Source: Candidatus Levybacteria bacterium GW2011_GWA1_37_16
GTDB lineage: Bacteria > Patescibacteriota > Microgenomatia > Levybacterales > UBA12049
Assembly (NCBI GenBank): GCA_943354875.1
Contig: CALRDJ010000004.1
Span: 1 to 38,600, forward strand
Direction of reading: 5' to 3'
DNA: 38,600 bases
Shown here: positions 1-6,228 of the stretch, one piece after another
How positions within the stretch are numbered: the first letter of the stretch is position 1
Layout: every line of letters begins with the position of its first letter
The notes under the pieces: model-generated
Databases searched by the model: none
Told to the model about the DNA's origin: nothing
Seen by the model: the letters and a program-made list of their open reading frames with translations, nothing else
Translations under genes and position numbers: made by a program

Positions 1-14
1 GGAAGGTCTACGTG

Positions 15-20
15 TATAAT
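15..20 (+). promoter_or_regulatory. -10 box of tRNA-Ser
   Basis: A perfect TATAAT lies 14 bases upstream of the first acceptor-stem base of the tRNA. The -35 region would fall at or beyond the window edge and cannot be judged. Confidence 0.5.
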
Positions 21-34
21 TGAAATCTAAACTG

Positions 35-119
35 GGAGAGGTCGCATAGTGGCCTAGTGCAGAGGTTTACTAAACCTCCGTATCGCAAGATACCGCGAGT
101 TCAAATCTCGCCCTCTCCG
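35..119 (+). tRNA. tRNA-Ser, anticodon ACT
   Basis: The acceptor stem GGAGAGG (35-41) pairs with CCTCTCC (112-118), and the discriminator base is G119. The anticodon stem GAGGT (62-66) pairs with ACCTC (74-78) around the 7-base loop TTACTAA, so the anticodon is ACT (69-71). A long variable arm with stem GTATC / GATAC and loop GCAA makes this a type II tRNA. The T arm is GCGAG / CTCGC with loop TTCAAAT. The long variable arm and the discriminator G fit serine, and ACT reads the AGT codon. CCA is not encoded. Bacterial tRNA-Ser for AGY codons normally carries GCT, so A34 is unusual. Confidence 0.9.
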
Positions 120-147
120 CCCTAATTAATTTCCAACTTTAATCTGC

Positions 148-153
148 TATACT
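148..153 (+). promoter_or_regulatory. Extended -10 box, leaderless promoter of the 160-483 gene
   Basis: TGC-TATACT is followed by exactly six bases and then the ATG at 160. Transcription starting about 7 bases after the -10 would begin on the start codon. No Shine-Dalgarno sequence precedes the gene. Confidence 0.6.
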
Positions 154-159
154 CATATC

Positions 160-483
160 ATGAAGGTAAACATTCGCCTCATATATCTCTATCTCTTTTC
201 CTTTATAGGACTCACTATTTTGGTCATCGGACTTATCCGCATGGTAGATTTGGGCATAAAAGTCTTCGTATTTAAAGACGCAGATAAATTCGAATATTCT
301 ATGCCAATTCCTGTGGAGGGTGGAAAAGATGTTATAGATCCAAAGACGGAAAAAATGAGACAAGAAACAGAACAAACCAGATCCAGACAACGCGAAACCT
401 CGGGGTCAGTCGCCATGATTCTCGTGGGACTTCCTCTCTACATCGCCCACTGGAGAATGATTAAAAAAGAAAATAAAAGCTAA
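160..483 (+). CDS. Small membrane protein of unknown function
   Basis: 107 residues. A hydrophobic helix at about residues 8-30 and a shorter one near 85-98 flank a hydrophilic middle rich in Glu, Gln, Arg and Lys (residues 55-82). The protein therefore probably sits in the cytoplasmic membrane with one soluble loop. I do not recognise a family and assign no function. The start is supported by the extended -10 box six bases upstream. The gene follows the tRNA and is monocistronic, because a hairpin terminator begins two bases after the stop codon. Confidence 0.65.
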   Translation: MKVNIRLIYLYLFSFIGLTILVIGLIRMVDLGIKVFVFKDADKFEYSMPIPVEGGKDVIDPKTEKMRQETEQTRSRQRETSGSVAMILVGLPLYIAHWRMIKKENKS

Positions 484-484
484 T

Positions 485-503
485 AGTTCTCCGAAGGACT
501 TTT
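485..503 (+). terminator. Rho-independent terminator
   Basis: The stem AGTTCT (485-490) pairs with AGGACT (495-500), with one G-T pair, around the loop CCGA, followed by TTTATTAT. It lies directly after the stop of the 160-483 gene. Confidence 0.6.
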
Positions 504-527
504 ATTATGCAGGGGTAGACGTAGGGC

Positions 528-1070
528 TTATCGATCTGGATTTTTTGCTTCTCTCATTATTTCGTCCATAATACTCCAATAGTCTGATTCTTTTCTCGCA
601 CGAAGCTGTTCGGGACTATTCAAGGGAAGAATCGCAGCACTCTTTTTCGCATCAGAAAACCTTTCTTTCGCATGGTTCTCCAAATCACTCAATGTTAATG
701 CTCGTATCGCAGTAAGATCTGCCTGAGTTGTACCATACTTACTAAACTCATCTGCTCTCATATTTTTCCAGCCATCAAATTTTTCACGAATTTTTCCTAC
801 TACTTCTCTTCTCGGTGTATTTTTCACCCAATCAGGATTTATTCCTATAAAAAAAATGCGCATATGACCATCTAACCGACTCTGCAGGCCTTCATCAGCT
901 AGGTCATTTGATCGTCCGCCTTCAGGCACCATATCTTGAGCAAATTCAGTACTATGGAAGGACCCACGTGTTCTTGGAGGAAATAAAGGCTCGTCTGGCC
1001 TCCTGGCTCTAAAAAGTGCGTCTAAGGCATCTGCGGTTCCACTATTTGGCACGTCTTCTGGTCCATTCAT
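528..1070 (-). CDS. Uncharacterised single-module protein, paralogue of the 1117-2397 gene
   Basis: 180 residues. Residues 1-65 are hydrophilic and probably disordered. Residues about 68-175 form one copy of a module found three times in the neighbouring 426-residue protein. Its marks are an Arg-Glu-x-Phe-Asp-Gly-Trp-Lys core, an Ile-x-Ala-hydrophobic-x-x-Leu-Thr-Leu stretch leading into a helix with His-Ala-x-x-x-Phe, and a terminal Ser-x-Tyr-Trp. No signal peptide or membrane helix is visible, so it is probably cytoplasmic. The function is unknown and I know no named domain that matches. TATACT six bases before the ATG supports a leaderless start. The gene has its own promoter and is not in an operon with its paralogue. 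Confidence 0.7.
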   Translation of the reverse strand: MNGPEDVPNSGTADALDALFRARRPDEPLFPPRTRGSFHSTEFAQDMVPEGGRSNDLADEGLQSRLDGHMRIFFIGINPDWVKNTPRREVVGKIREKFDGWKNMRADEFSKYGTTQADLTAIRALTLSDLENHAKERFSDAKKSAAILPLNSPEQLRARKESDYWSIMDEIMREAKNPDR

Positions 1071-1076
1071 ACCTAT

Positions 1077-1085
1077 AGTATAACA
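1077..1085 (-). promoter_or_regulatory. Extended -10 box of the 528-1070 gene
   Basis: Read on the minus strand this is TGT-TATACT, then six bases, then ATG at 1070. The upstream 25 bases closely match those upstream of the paralogue at 2397, including a shared TAGCCTCAAT block. Confidence 0.6.
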
Positions 1086-1116
1086 AAATTGAGGCTAGAA
1101 ATCAAATCTACCGCTC

Positions 1117-2397
1117 CTATTCGACAGCTATCGAAATAGTCTGGTAATGTGCTTCCCAGTACTGTGATTTCCCTACCGCTTCTTTCTGATCATAGCTATA
1201 AGACTCAAGCATACGTGCAGCCTTGGCGTAACTATCAAATTTTTTATGTGCGTGTGCAGCCACATCCTCTACTCTCATTCCTCTAACAGCTGTCACTTCT
1301 CTCTTTCCTGCAAAACGCGCTTCTAAATCTTGTGATCTGGCTGACCTCCATCTCTCGAAGAATTCACGCATGTACCGACCGTCACGCTCTGCACCTGGAA
1401 TATCATGCATTTCTTTATCCAATGCGAAGAAAAACATATCCGTATGTTTCTCTATCTTTCTTCGTAACTCATCATCTGCAGCTTCGATTATAGGACTAAA
1501 AAGCTTGCTCACCACATTCCAATACTGCATTCTATAGGTTTTCATATCATGAGACCTGCTCACAGCACTAGGAATCTCATGGTCTGCTTGCGCTTTTTCG
1601 AACTGACCTCCCGCATATCTGGCCACATCTTCCAGAGATAACTCATGTATCGCATGTCTTTCGCTTATTGAGCTTAGTTTTATATCCATCCCGTGCGAGA
1701 GAGCTGCCTTCCAAGCTAAAAAATGCTCACGAACATGATTCAAGACTACTGCTCTAGGTAATCCATTTAATTCTTCTGCGGAGGTAGTGTCTCGGATAAA
1801 CCCGTCTATACGACAATCAAGAGATCTCTTAAATCTTTCATTTTCTGGCTCTGTCGCAGAGCTAACGAGGTCATCGATACCTGCCCAATGCTTCGCTAGT
1901 CTTTCTGAGTCTGCCTGCCGAGTGTTATCGATCTGGATCGAGTCTGCCTGATATAGGTAGTACTGCGCTTGTTCGTGAGCATAAGAAGCGATATCACCAA
2001 GTGTTAATTTCCTGAATGCGTCTATATCCTGCTCAGGCACGAATTCTACTTGCAGCAAGTATGCCCGAGAAGCTTTCCATCCATCAAACGATGTATGTAT
2101 GTGATCAATCTCATGTTTTCTGTTAGGATTATGAGGAGCATCTGGACTTATTGTCCGTACAAAATCTAACATATGATACGTCAATCTACCGCGCTCCTCT
2201 TTTTCTGTCTGTGTCGAAACGCCTGCCTCATGCCTTTGGAGCGGACTCTCGACATAACGAGCGAGAAGAAACTCCTGAGAAACCACAGACTGACCCAGAA
2301 GCTCTTGACGGGCGCCTGACCAATTCTCAAGGAAAAGATTATGCACTTCTTCTGCCAACTGCTGACCTTCTGATAATTGCTCTGGACCTTTTTGCAT
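1117..2397 (-). CDS. Uncharacterised protein with three tandem copies of a novel module of about 110 residues
   Basis: 426 residues, largely helical and charged, with no signal peptide or membrane segment. Three modules can be aligned by eye at residues about 70-178, 187-300 and 310-420. Each has a Phe-x-x-Trp-(Lys/Arg)-x-(Ala/Ser) core, then a (Leu/Val)-(Ser/Thr)-Leu-x-Asp-(Ile/Val)-Ala segment with Tyr-Ala or His-Ala, and ends near a conserved Tyr/His-Trp. Residues 21-34 look like the core of a fourth, truncated copy. The neighbour at 528-1070 carries one copy. Such tandem helical repeats often serve binding or scaffolding, but nothing here names a partner. The start is supported by TATACT six bases upstream of the ATG. 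Confidence 0.7.
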   Translation of the reverse strand: MQKGPEQLSEGQQLAEEVHNLFLENWSGARQELLGQSVVSQEFLLARYVESPLQRHEAGVSTQTEKEERGRLTYHMLDFVRTISPDAPHNPNRKHEIDHIHTSFDGWKASRAYLLQVEFVPEQDIDAFRKLTLGDIASYAHEQAQYYLYQADSIQIDNTRQADSERLAKHWAGIDDLVSSATEPENERFKRSLDCRIDGFIRDTTSAEELNGLPRAVVLNHVREHFLAWKAALSHGMDIKLSSISERHAIHELSLEDVARYAGGQFEKAQADHEIPSAVSRSHDMKTYRMQYWNVVSKLFSPIIEAADDELRRKIEKHTDMFFFALDKEMHDIPGAERDGRYMREFFERWRSARSQDLEARFAGKREVTAVRGMRVEDVAAHAHKKFDSYAKAARMLESYSYDQKEAVGKSQYWEAHYQTISIAVE

Positions 2398-2403
2398 GCA
2401 GAC

Positions 2404-2409
2404 AGTATA
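2404..2409 (-). promoter_or_regulatory. -10 box of the 1117-2397 gene
   Basis: TATACT on the minus strand ends six bases before the ATG at 2397, giving a predicted leaderless mRNA. The promoter region is similar in sequence to that of the paralogue at 1070. Confidence 0.55.
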
Positions 2410-2455
2410 GCGAGATTGAGGCTAAAAATCAAATTCTGACACCTGTCTATTCTGC

Positions 2456-2461
2456 TATAAT
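2456..2461 (+). promoter_or_regulatory. Extended -10 box of the exonuclease gene
   Basis: TGC-TATAAT lies eight bases upstream of the ATG at 2470, so the message is leaderless or nearly so. The divergent promoter of the 2397 gene lies about 50 bases away. Confidence 0.6.
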
Positions 2462-2469
2462 GATTTCTC

Positions 2470-3087
2470 ATGAACAAACTCTTTTTCGATATCGAGACAC
2501 TCCCCGCCTCTACTGAAAGCCACACGATCCTCCAGGAAATATACGACAGGCGAGTCAGTCATGCAGCTCCAGGAAAACCAGTGCCACCATTTACCGAATA
2601 TGTAGAAAAAAGTTCTTTTGATGGGGCGTTTGGTCGAATTGCCTGTATTTCATATGCGATAAATGACGATCCTGTCCAGACACTCTCAGGAGAAGAAAAA
2701 GATATACTCACGAAATTCTGGGAAATCGCCAGGAAAGTCGATGTGTTCGTCGGATTTAATATCATAGACTTTGATATGCGTTTTATTTTCCAGCGTTCGG
2801 TCATCTGGAACGTACGACCTACGAAGTATTTAAGTTTTGCCAGATACCGAAGTGATCCGATGTTTGATGTCATGTATGAATGGTCGAAGTGGAACATGCA
2901 GGATAAAATATCTCTAGATAGCCTAGCTAAGGCACTCGGCTTTCCCAGTTCGAAAGGTGGCACGATCGAAGGAAAAGACGTAGCCCAAGCATACCTCGAT
3001 GGCCGGATAAAAGAAATTTGTCAGTACTGCGAAAAAGACGTAGAGCTAACACGAAAAATCTATAAGAAAATGACCTTCGAGGCCTAA
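2470..3087 (+). CDS. DEDDy 3'-5' exonuclease, PolB-exonuclease-like
   Basis: 205 residues, a single RNase H-fold exonuclease domain. The three motifs are visible: Exo I as Phe-Phe-Asp-Ile-Glu-Thr at residues 5-10; Exo II as Gly-Phe-Asn-x-x-x-Phe-Asp near residue 95; and Exo III as Tyr-Cys-Glu-Lys-Asp near 187-191, the Tyr-x-x-x-Asp form of the DEDDy class. Such proteins resemble the proofreading domain of family B polymerases but lack a polymerase domain, and remove nucleotides from DNA 3' ends using two metal ions. The residue Asp in 'Leu-Asp-Ser-Leu' near 150 is also typical. It is cytoplasmic. The biological role is not shown by the neighbours. It is convergent with the 3093-4346 gene, five bases away. 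Confidence 0.88.
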   Translation: MNKLFFDIETLPASTESHTILQEIYDRRVSHAAPGKPVPPFTEYVEKSSFDGAFGRIACISYAINDDPVQTLSGEEKDILTKFWEIARKVDVFVGFNIIDFDMRFIFQRSVIWNVRPTKYLSFARYRSDPMFDVMYEWSKWNMQDKISLDSLAKALGFPSSKGGTIEGKDVAQAYLDGRIKEICQYCEKDVELTRKIYKKMTFEA

Positions 3088-3092
3088 CACTC

Positions 3093-4346
3093 TTACATCA
3101 TTCCGAAGTGAGGATACACACCCCATATGCTGCCACTGTACAAACAGTTAAACAAAACTCCTAAGATAATAAGCCCTATTGCTGTTTTGGACAATTTCCC
3201 ATCGAGACACGTGAGGAGGAGAATAATAAGAAATGGCATGAAATCGAGGGCATATCGATACCCAAATTGGGCATATCCGATACTGTACCACAGGAAAACC
3301 GGAAGTGTCAGTAGTAAGGTAGTGATAGCAGCAGACAGTGTATATTTTCCTTTTTTCCAAGCTAAAAGAAGCAGGAAGAGAGGAGAGGTGATCCATATCG
3401 CTACCCCCCATGGATTTGCTTTCATATAAGGAAACTTCAAAACCATTCCTCCATACACATCGACAAGTACTGGATCTGGAGGCATAAAAAGAAACGCATA
3501 AAGATTTGCAGGAAGATGTACGATACTTATCTCCTTCCCGTATTTTAGATTAACCCCTATAGGGAGATCGTGTGTCGAGATATTGTATCCATATCCTGTT
3601 TCAAACACTGAATGAAAACGTCGATTATTATATACTCCAAATGCTCCCAGCGCCAAAATGACCGGAATCATGAGCAAGACAAGCGAACGAAAAGAAAATC
3701 TTTTCTGCAAAAACTCCATACCGAAAAACATAAGGCTCAGCAGCAGAGTAAACCTACTCAGGAATGCCATGCTGATAAAAAGCCCTATGAGAAGTGGATG
3801 TTTTTTCGAAAAATATGCCCACAAACTGAGCAGTATAAACGCAAAACCAAGCGCCTGAACTTCATACGCGGATCCATTTATCACACTCGTACTAAATAAA
3901 ACGGTTGAGAAAACTATGAAAACTGAAAGCCACAGACTATCGACCCGATCAAATTTGAATTTCTTAGCTATAGAATAGGTAGCTATAAAAGAAGTGATTA
4001 GAGAAAATATACCGATACTGACCTGCGGAAATGACTGCCCAAAAACCAAAACAAATGGCATAAGCAAAATCGAAGATAACGGCCCAAAGTAGATATAGAA
4101 GTTGTTATGATAATTCGCTATATCTCGAACTGGTAAATTAATTACCGGAAGATCGAGATTCCAATGCAGAAACTGGTAAGCCAAAACCACGAGATCTATA
4201 TCATATCCTCTTTGACCTATGGTGAGATACAAATAAGTAGAATAAATCCCAAACCCAAGCATGAGAAGGAATAAAAATAATTTCCCATATTGCCTCAGGT
4301 ATAAAACTACGCTCATGAGTGAATTGTAGTACATCCAGCCTAACAT
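3093..4346 (-). CDS. Polytopic membrane protein, GT-C glycosyltransferase-like
   Basis: 417 residues with about ten hydrophobic helices spread along the whole length. An acidic pair (Tyr-Asp-Ile-Asp-Leu) in the first external loop, near residues 49-53, is followed by a Phe-Gly-Pro-Leu stretch. That layout matches the GT-C fold (ArnT/PMT-like), where a loop Asp is catalytic and the sugar donor is a polyprenyl phosphate. The inferred role is transfer of a sugar to lipid or protein at the outer face of the membrane. The assignment rests on topology and the loop acid, not on a clear family signature. Alternative starts exist at codons 5 and 11. It is the last gene of the LapA-Nudix operon. Confidence 0.6.
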   Translation of the reverse strand: MLGWMYYNSLMSVVLYLRQYGKLFLFLLMLGFGIYSTYLYLTIGQRGYDIDLVVLAYQFLHWNLDLPVINLPVRDIANYHNNFYIYFGPLSSILLMPFVLVFGQSFPQVSIGIFSLITSFIATYSIAKKFKFDRVDSLWLSVFIVFSTVLFSTSVINGSAYEVQALGFAFILLSLWAYFSKKHPLLIGLFISMAFLSRFTLLLSLMFFGMEFLQKRFSFRSLVLLMIPVILALGAFGVYNNRRFHSVFETGYGYNISTHDLPIGVNLKYGKEISIVHLPANLYAFLFMPPDPVLVDVYGGMVLKFPYMKANPWGVAIWITSPLFLLLLAWKKGKYTLSAAITTLLLTLPVFLWYSIGYAQFGYRYALDFMPFLIILLLTCLDGKLSKTAIGLIILGVLFNCLYSGSIWGVYPHFGMM

Positions 4347-4370
4347 TGCAGAGCAGGTTTGTTTATATAC

Positions 4371-4853
4371 TCAATTTAAAGTAGTAGCTCTCTTCAGAAG
4401 TTTTTTCTCATGAAGAGTGTGCTCGATAACGAAAAGCTGTTTTTTCGAAAGCAGTGGAAGATCATCAAAAGCGAAAAACTTCGCCTCGGTTACTTCGGCA
4501 CTTTTCCGAAATTCTCCACCGATAAATTTTCCTAAAAATCCGATCTCGATACGAGATGATTCTCTGTCGGTTCTGATTTCTAGTTCTTCATCCACGCTCA
4601 CGATAAGACCTGATTCTTCTTCGATTTCTCGCTCGAGAGCTTCCTGCGGGTGCTCTTTCGCTTTTATATATCCACCAGGCAAACTCCACGGTGTCTGGCG
4701 ATAGGTATGTCGAAAAAGCAGAACTTCATTCTTATCATTCAGAATAATTCCGGATACACCGATGAGAAACTGATCCTGAAGAATCCGCATGACGAAAAGC
4801 TGTAGAGGTTTTGATAATTTAAGCGCGCGCCAGATTTTAGCGAGGGTTCCCAT
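4371..4853 (-). CDS. Nudix hydrolase
   Basis: 160 residues. A complete Nudix box (G-x5-E-x7-R-E-x-x-E-E-x-G-hydrophobic) spans about residues 57-80, with Gly-Gly-Tyr-Ile before it and Arg-Glu-Ile-Glu-Glu-Glu-Ser-Gly inside, so the metal-binding glutamates are intact. The family hydrolyses nucleoside diphosphates linked to another moiety; the substrate cannot be read from the sequence. An N-terminal extension of about 30 residues precedes the fold. The ATG lies two bases after the stop of the LapA-like gene, so the two are co-transcribed, and the membrane protein gene follows 24 bases later. Confidence 0.88.
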   Translation of the reverse strand: MGTLAKIWRALKLSKPLQLFVMRILQDQFLIGVSGIILNDKNEVLLFRHTYRQTPWSLPGGYIKAKEHPQEALEREIEEESGLIVSVDEELEIRTDRESSRIEIGFLGKFIGGEFRKSAEVTEAKFFAFDDLPLLSKKQLFVIEHTLHEKKLLKRATTLN

Positions 4854-4855
4854 GA

Positions 4856-5197
4856 TTATAAAGATTTATCATCCGCTGGATGACCTGATTCTGCTCTGAG
4901 GCGTTCGTTTTCGAGTTCTATCTGATGTACCCGTTTCGTCAATTCGGCTACTTCCTTATGCGCATCTTTTAGCGCACTATCTTTTCCATGAATTCTAAAA
5001 TATGAAGAAACCCCATCTACCAGACTTATCAGCCAGCTCACGACAAATCCCACGAGCAAAGATCCGAGGGCGATCAGATACAGTGGGATCCCTGAATAAG
5101 AATAATTAGCCAGGGTTATGGAAGCCGTTTGGGTATTTTGGGTAGCGAAATACGCTCCACCAATACCGAATAAAACCAATACTACGAGAACAAACAT
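4856..5197 (-). CDS. LapA-domain (DUF1049-like) membrane protein
   Basis: 113 residues. Two transmembrane helices (about 2-18 and 40-60) are separated by a short outer loop with the Gln-Asn-x-Gln pattern followed by Val/Ile-x-Leu that marks LapA proteins. After the second helix comes a cytoplasmic coiled coil (about 75-105) rich in Glu, Leu and Arg. In other bacteria LapA pairs with LapB in controlling lipopolysaccharide assembly; here, without an outer membrane, that role would not apply, so only the fold is assigned. First gene of a three-gene operon with the Nudix and GT-C-like genes. Confidence 0.7.
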   Translation of the reverse strand: MFVLVVLVLFGIGGAYFATQNTQTASITLANYSYSGIPLYLIALGSLLVGFVVSWLISLVDGVSSYFRIHGKDSALKDAHKEVAELTKRVHQIELENERLRAESGHPADDKSL

Positions 5198-5319
5198 AGC
5201 TAATTAGAATATAACCTGATTTTCCTCCATTTGCAAGAACTAGGATGTGAATGCTTAAGTATTTTACCTATATTGAAAAGCTTATATCTTTTAAAGTACC
5301 TAATGAGTAGAGCTTACAC

Positions 5320-5353
5320 ACGATTAAGACTTAGCTAGCTGAGTCTTAATCGT
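5320..5353. repeat. Perfect 12-bp inverted repeat
   Basis: The 12-base arm at 5320-5331 (ACGATTAAGACT) is the exact complement of 5342-5353, with a 10-base loop that itself contains two AGCT copies. It lies 15 bases beyond the stop of the frameshifted stress-like gene and 120 bases upstream of the LapA-like gene. No T-run follows on either strand, so it could be a terminator of a non-canonical type, a protein-binding site or a scar. The rest of 5198-5368 shows nothing clear. Confidence 0.7.
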
Positions 5354-5368
5354 AATCTCTTAGAGAAG

Positions 5369-5897
5369 TTATTTCGAGTCTACGGATTTAATATCCGATG
5401 CATCATTGTTATTGAATACATCTTCTACCTCATTTATTTCTTCTCCTTTTACAGGAACTGCCACCACTATTCCACCTTCGTTTACTCTAGTTTCGTATAA
5501 CTTAGATTCATCTTCGGTTAATCCTAAGTTAGCGAATCCACCCAGCAAACCTCCTGCAACTGCTCCTGTAGTAGCTCCAGAAACGGTTGTTGCGACTGCA
5601 CCAGTCAAGCCAAGTGCTGCAGCAATAGGACCACCTATAAAGATAGCTCCAAGTCCAGGAAGTACCGCTGCTGCAACGAGACCAGCTAGTCCTCCAAGTA
5701 TCAACCCTGCGGTTGCACCTGAGGTAGCTCCCTCTGCTACATCTGTACCGGCACTTTTTTCTAGTACTTGTCTATCTTCTTTGTTTTTAAGAATAAATGG
5801 ATAAATCTTTTGGATTATATCCCAACTCCTTTAGGTCGGAAATTGCAGATTCTGCATTTTCTCGATCTGTAAAAACTCCTAGTACTGTTTTCTTCAT
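5369..5897 (-). pseudogene. GSP17M/YflT-like glycine-zipper protein gene with a +1 frame break
   Basis: From an ATG at 5897 with an excellent Shine-Dalgarno (AGGAGGTGA, 8 bases upstream), 36 codons read as the start of a GSP17M (YflT) domain: Val-Leu-Gly-Val-Phe, then Asp-Arg-Glu-Asn-Ala-Glu. A TAA (5787-5789) then stops this frame. The next frame continues without a gap as the rest of the same family: about 60 residues of Gly/Ala-rich helix pairs (glycine zipper), then Glu-Ser-Lys-Leu-Tyr-Glu and Gly-Gly-Ile-Val-Val-Ala-Val. One base too many between about 5787 and 5839 would explain this. It is a mutation, a sequencing error or a programmed +1 shift. The intact C-terminal part argues for a recent event or recoding. 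Homologues are general-stress proteins of unknown mechanism. Confidence 0.7.
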
Positions 5898-6002
5898 ATT
5901 ATTTCTCACCTCCTTTCTTTTCTTAATCTGGATCAATAATAGGAAAAACAAATTAAAGTACCATGATAGTTAAGTAAGAGGAATGTAAGATGCGAGGATT
6001 TC

Positions 6003-6024
6003 AGTAGTTAATTATTCTGCCGTA
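6003..6024. repeat. Degenerate direct copy of the ftsZ 3' end (outer left att candidate)
   Basis: Twenty of 22 bases match 13610-13631, the last codons, stop and first downstream bases of ftsZ, in the same orientation; only the two central bases differ (AT against CC). On the minus strand it reads as a Leu-Arg-Gln-Asn-Asn-stop tail. It lies about 7.6 kb from ftsZ, with an integrase and accessory genes between. I read it as the displaced att half-site left by site-specific integration. Confidence 0.65.
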
Positions 6025-6067
6025 AGGATCTGACTCACATTGCTAAAGGAGAACGAGCCTCGCCTTT

Positions 6068-6100
6068 TTAATTTCGTTGACGTAAAAATGCGGGAATTCC
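6068..6100 (-). repeat. Second copy of the ftsZ tail-coding sequence (inner left att candidate)
   Basis: Read on the minus strand, this encodes [10 protein letters not shown]-stop; the real FtsZ ends [10 protein letters not shown]. Five of the nine shared codons are identical and the other four differ only synonymously. A 12-base block, AAATGCGGGAAT, is identical at 6086-6097 and 13633-13644 and is a good candidate crossover core. No complete gene surrounds it: the frame is closed by a TGA about 100 bases upstream and has no ATG. Confidence 0.7.
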
Positions 6101-6111
6101 TAAGACAAGTC

Positions 6112-6182
6112 CTTTCTTTGAAGCTAATTTCAAACTAAAGCACCCTATTGAAAAATTTACCTTTTTAAGCCTTCGAAGAAAG
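6112..6182. other. Long-stem hairpin upstream of the reverse transcriptase gene
   Basis: Bases 6112-6123 pair with 6171-6182 over 12 positions (11 Watson-Crick, one G-T), enclosing 47 bases, with further partial pairing just inside. It ends 35 bases before the -10 box of the reverse transcriptase gene. Several Abi/UG reverse transcriptase systems use a nearby structured RNA, so this is the first candidate for one here. I see no independent promoter clearly driving it. The rest of the 5898-6228 gap holds the ftsZ-tail copies and the Shine-Dalgarno of the 5897 gene. Confidence 0.45.
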
Positions 6183-6213
6183 AATAGTACATTTCAGCAA
6201 AAATTTCAATCTC

Positions 6214-6222
6214 TGGTATAAT
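6214..6222 (+). promoter_or_regulatory. Extended -10 promoter of the reverse transcriptase gene
   Basis: TGG-TATAAT followed by exactly six bases and ATG at 6229 predicts a leaderless mRNA. The -35 position holds only a weak match (TTCAGC at 6193-6198). Confidence 0.65.
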
Positions 6223-6228
6223 TCACCC

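Noticed and set aside
2151-2516. Open frames across the 1117 gene start on both strands
   Set aside because: They overlap the recognised paralogue gene and the exonuclease start and lack any start signal.
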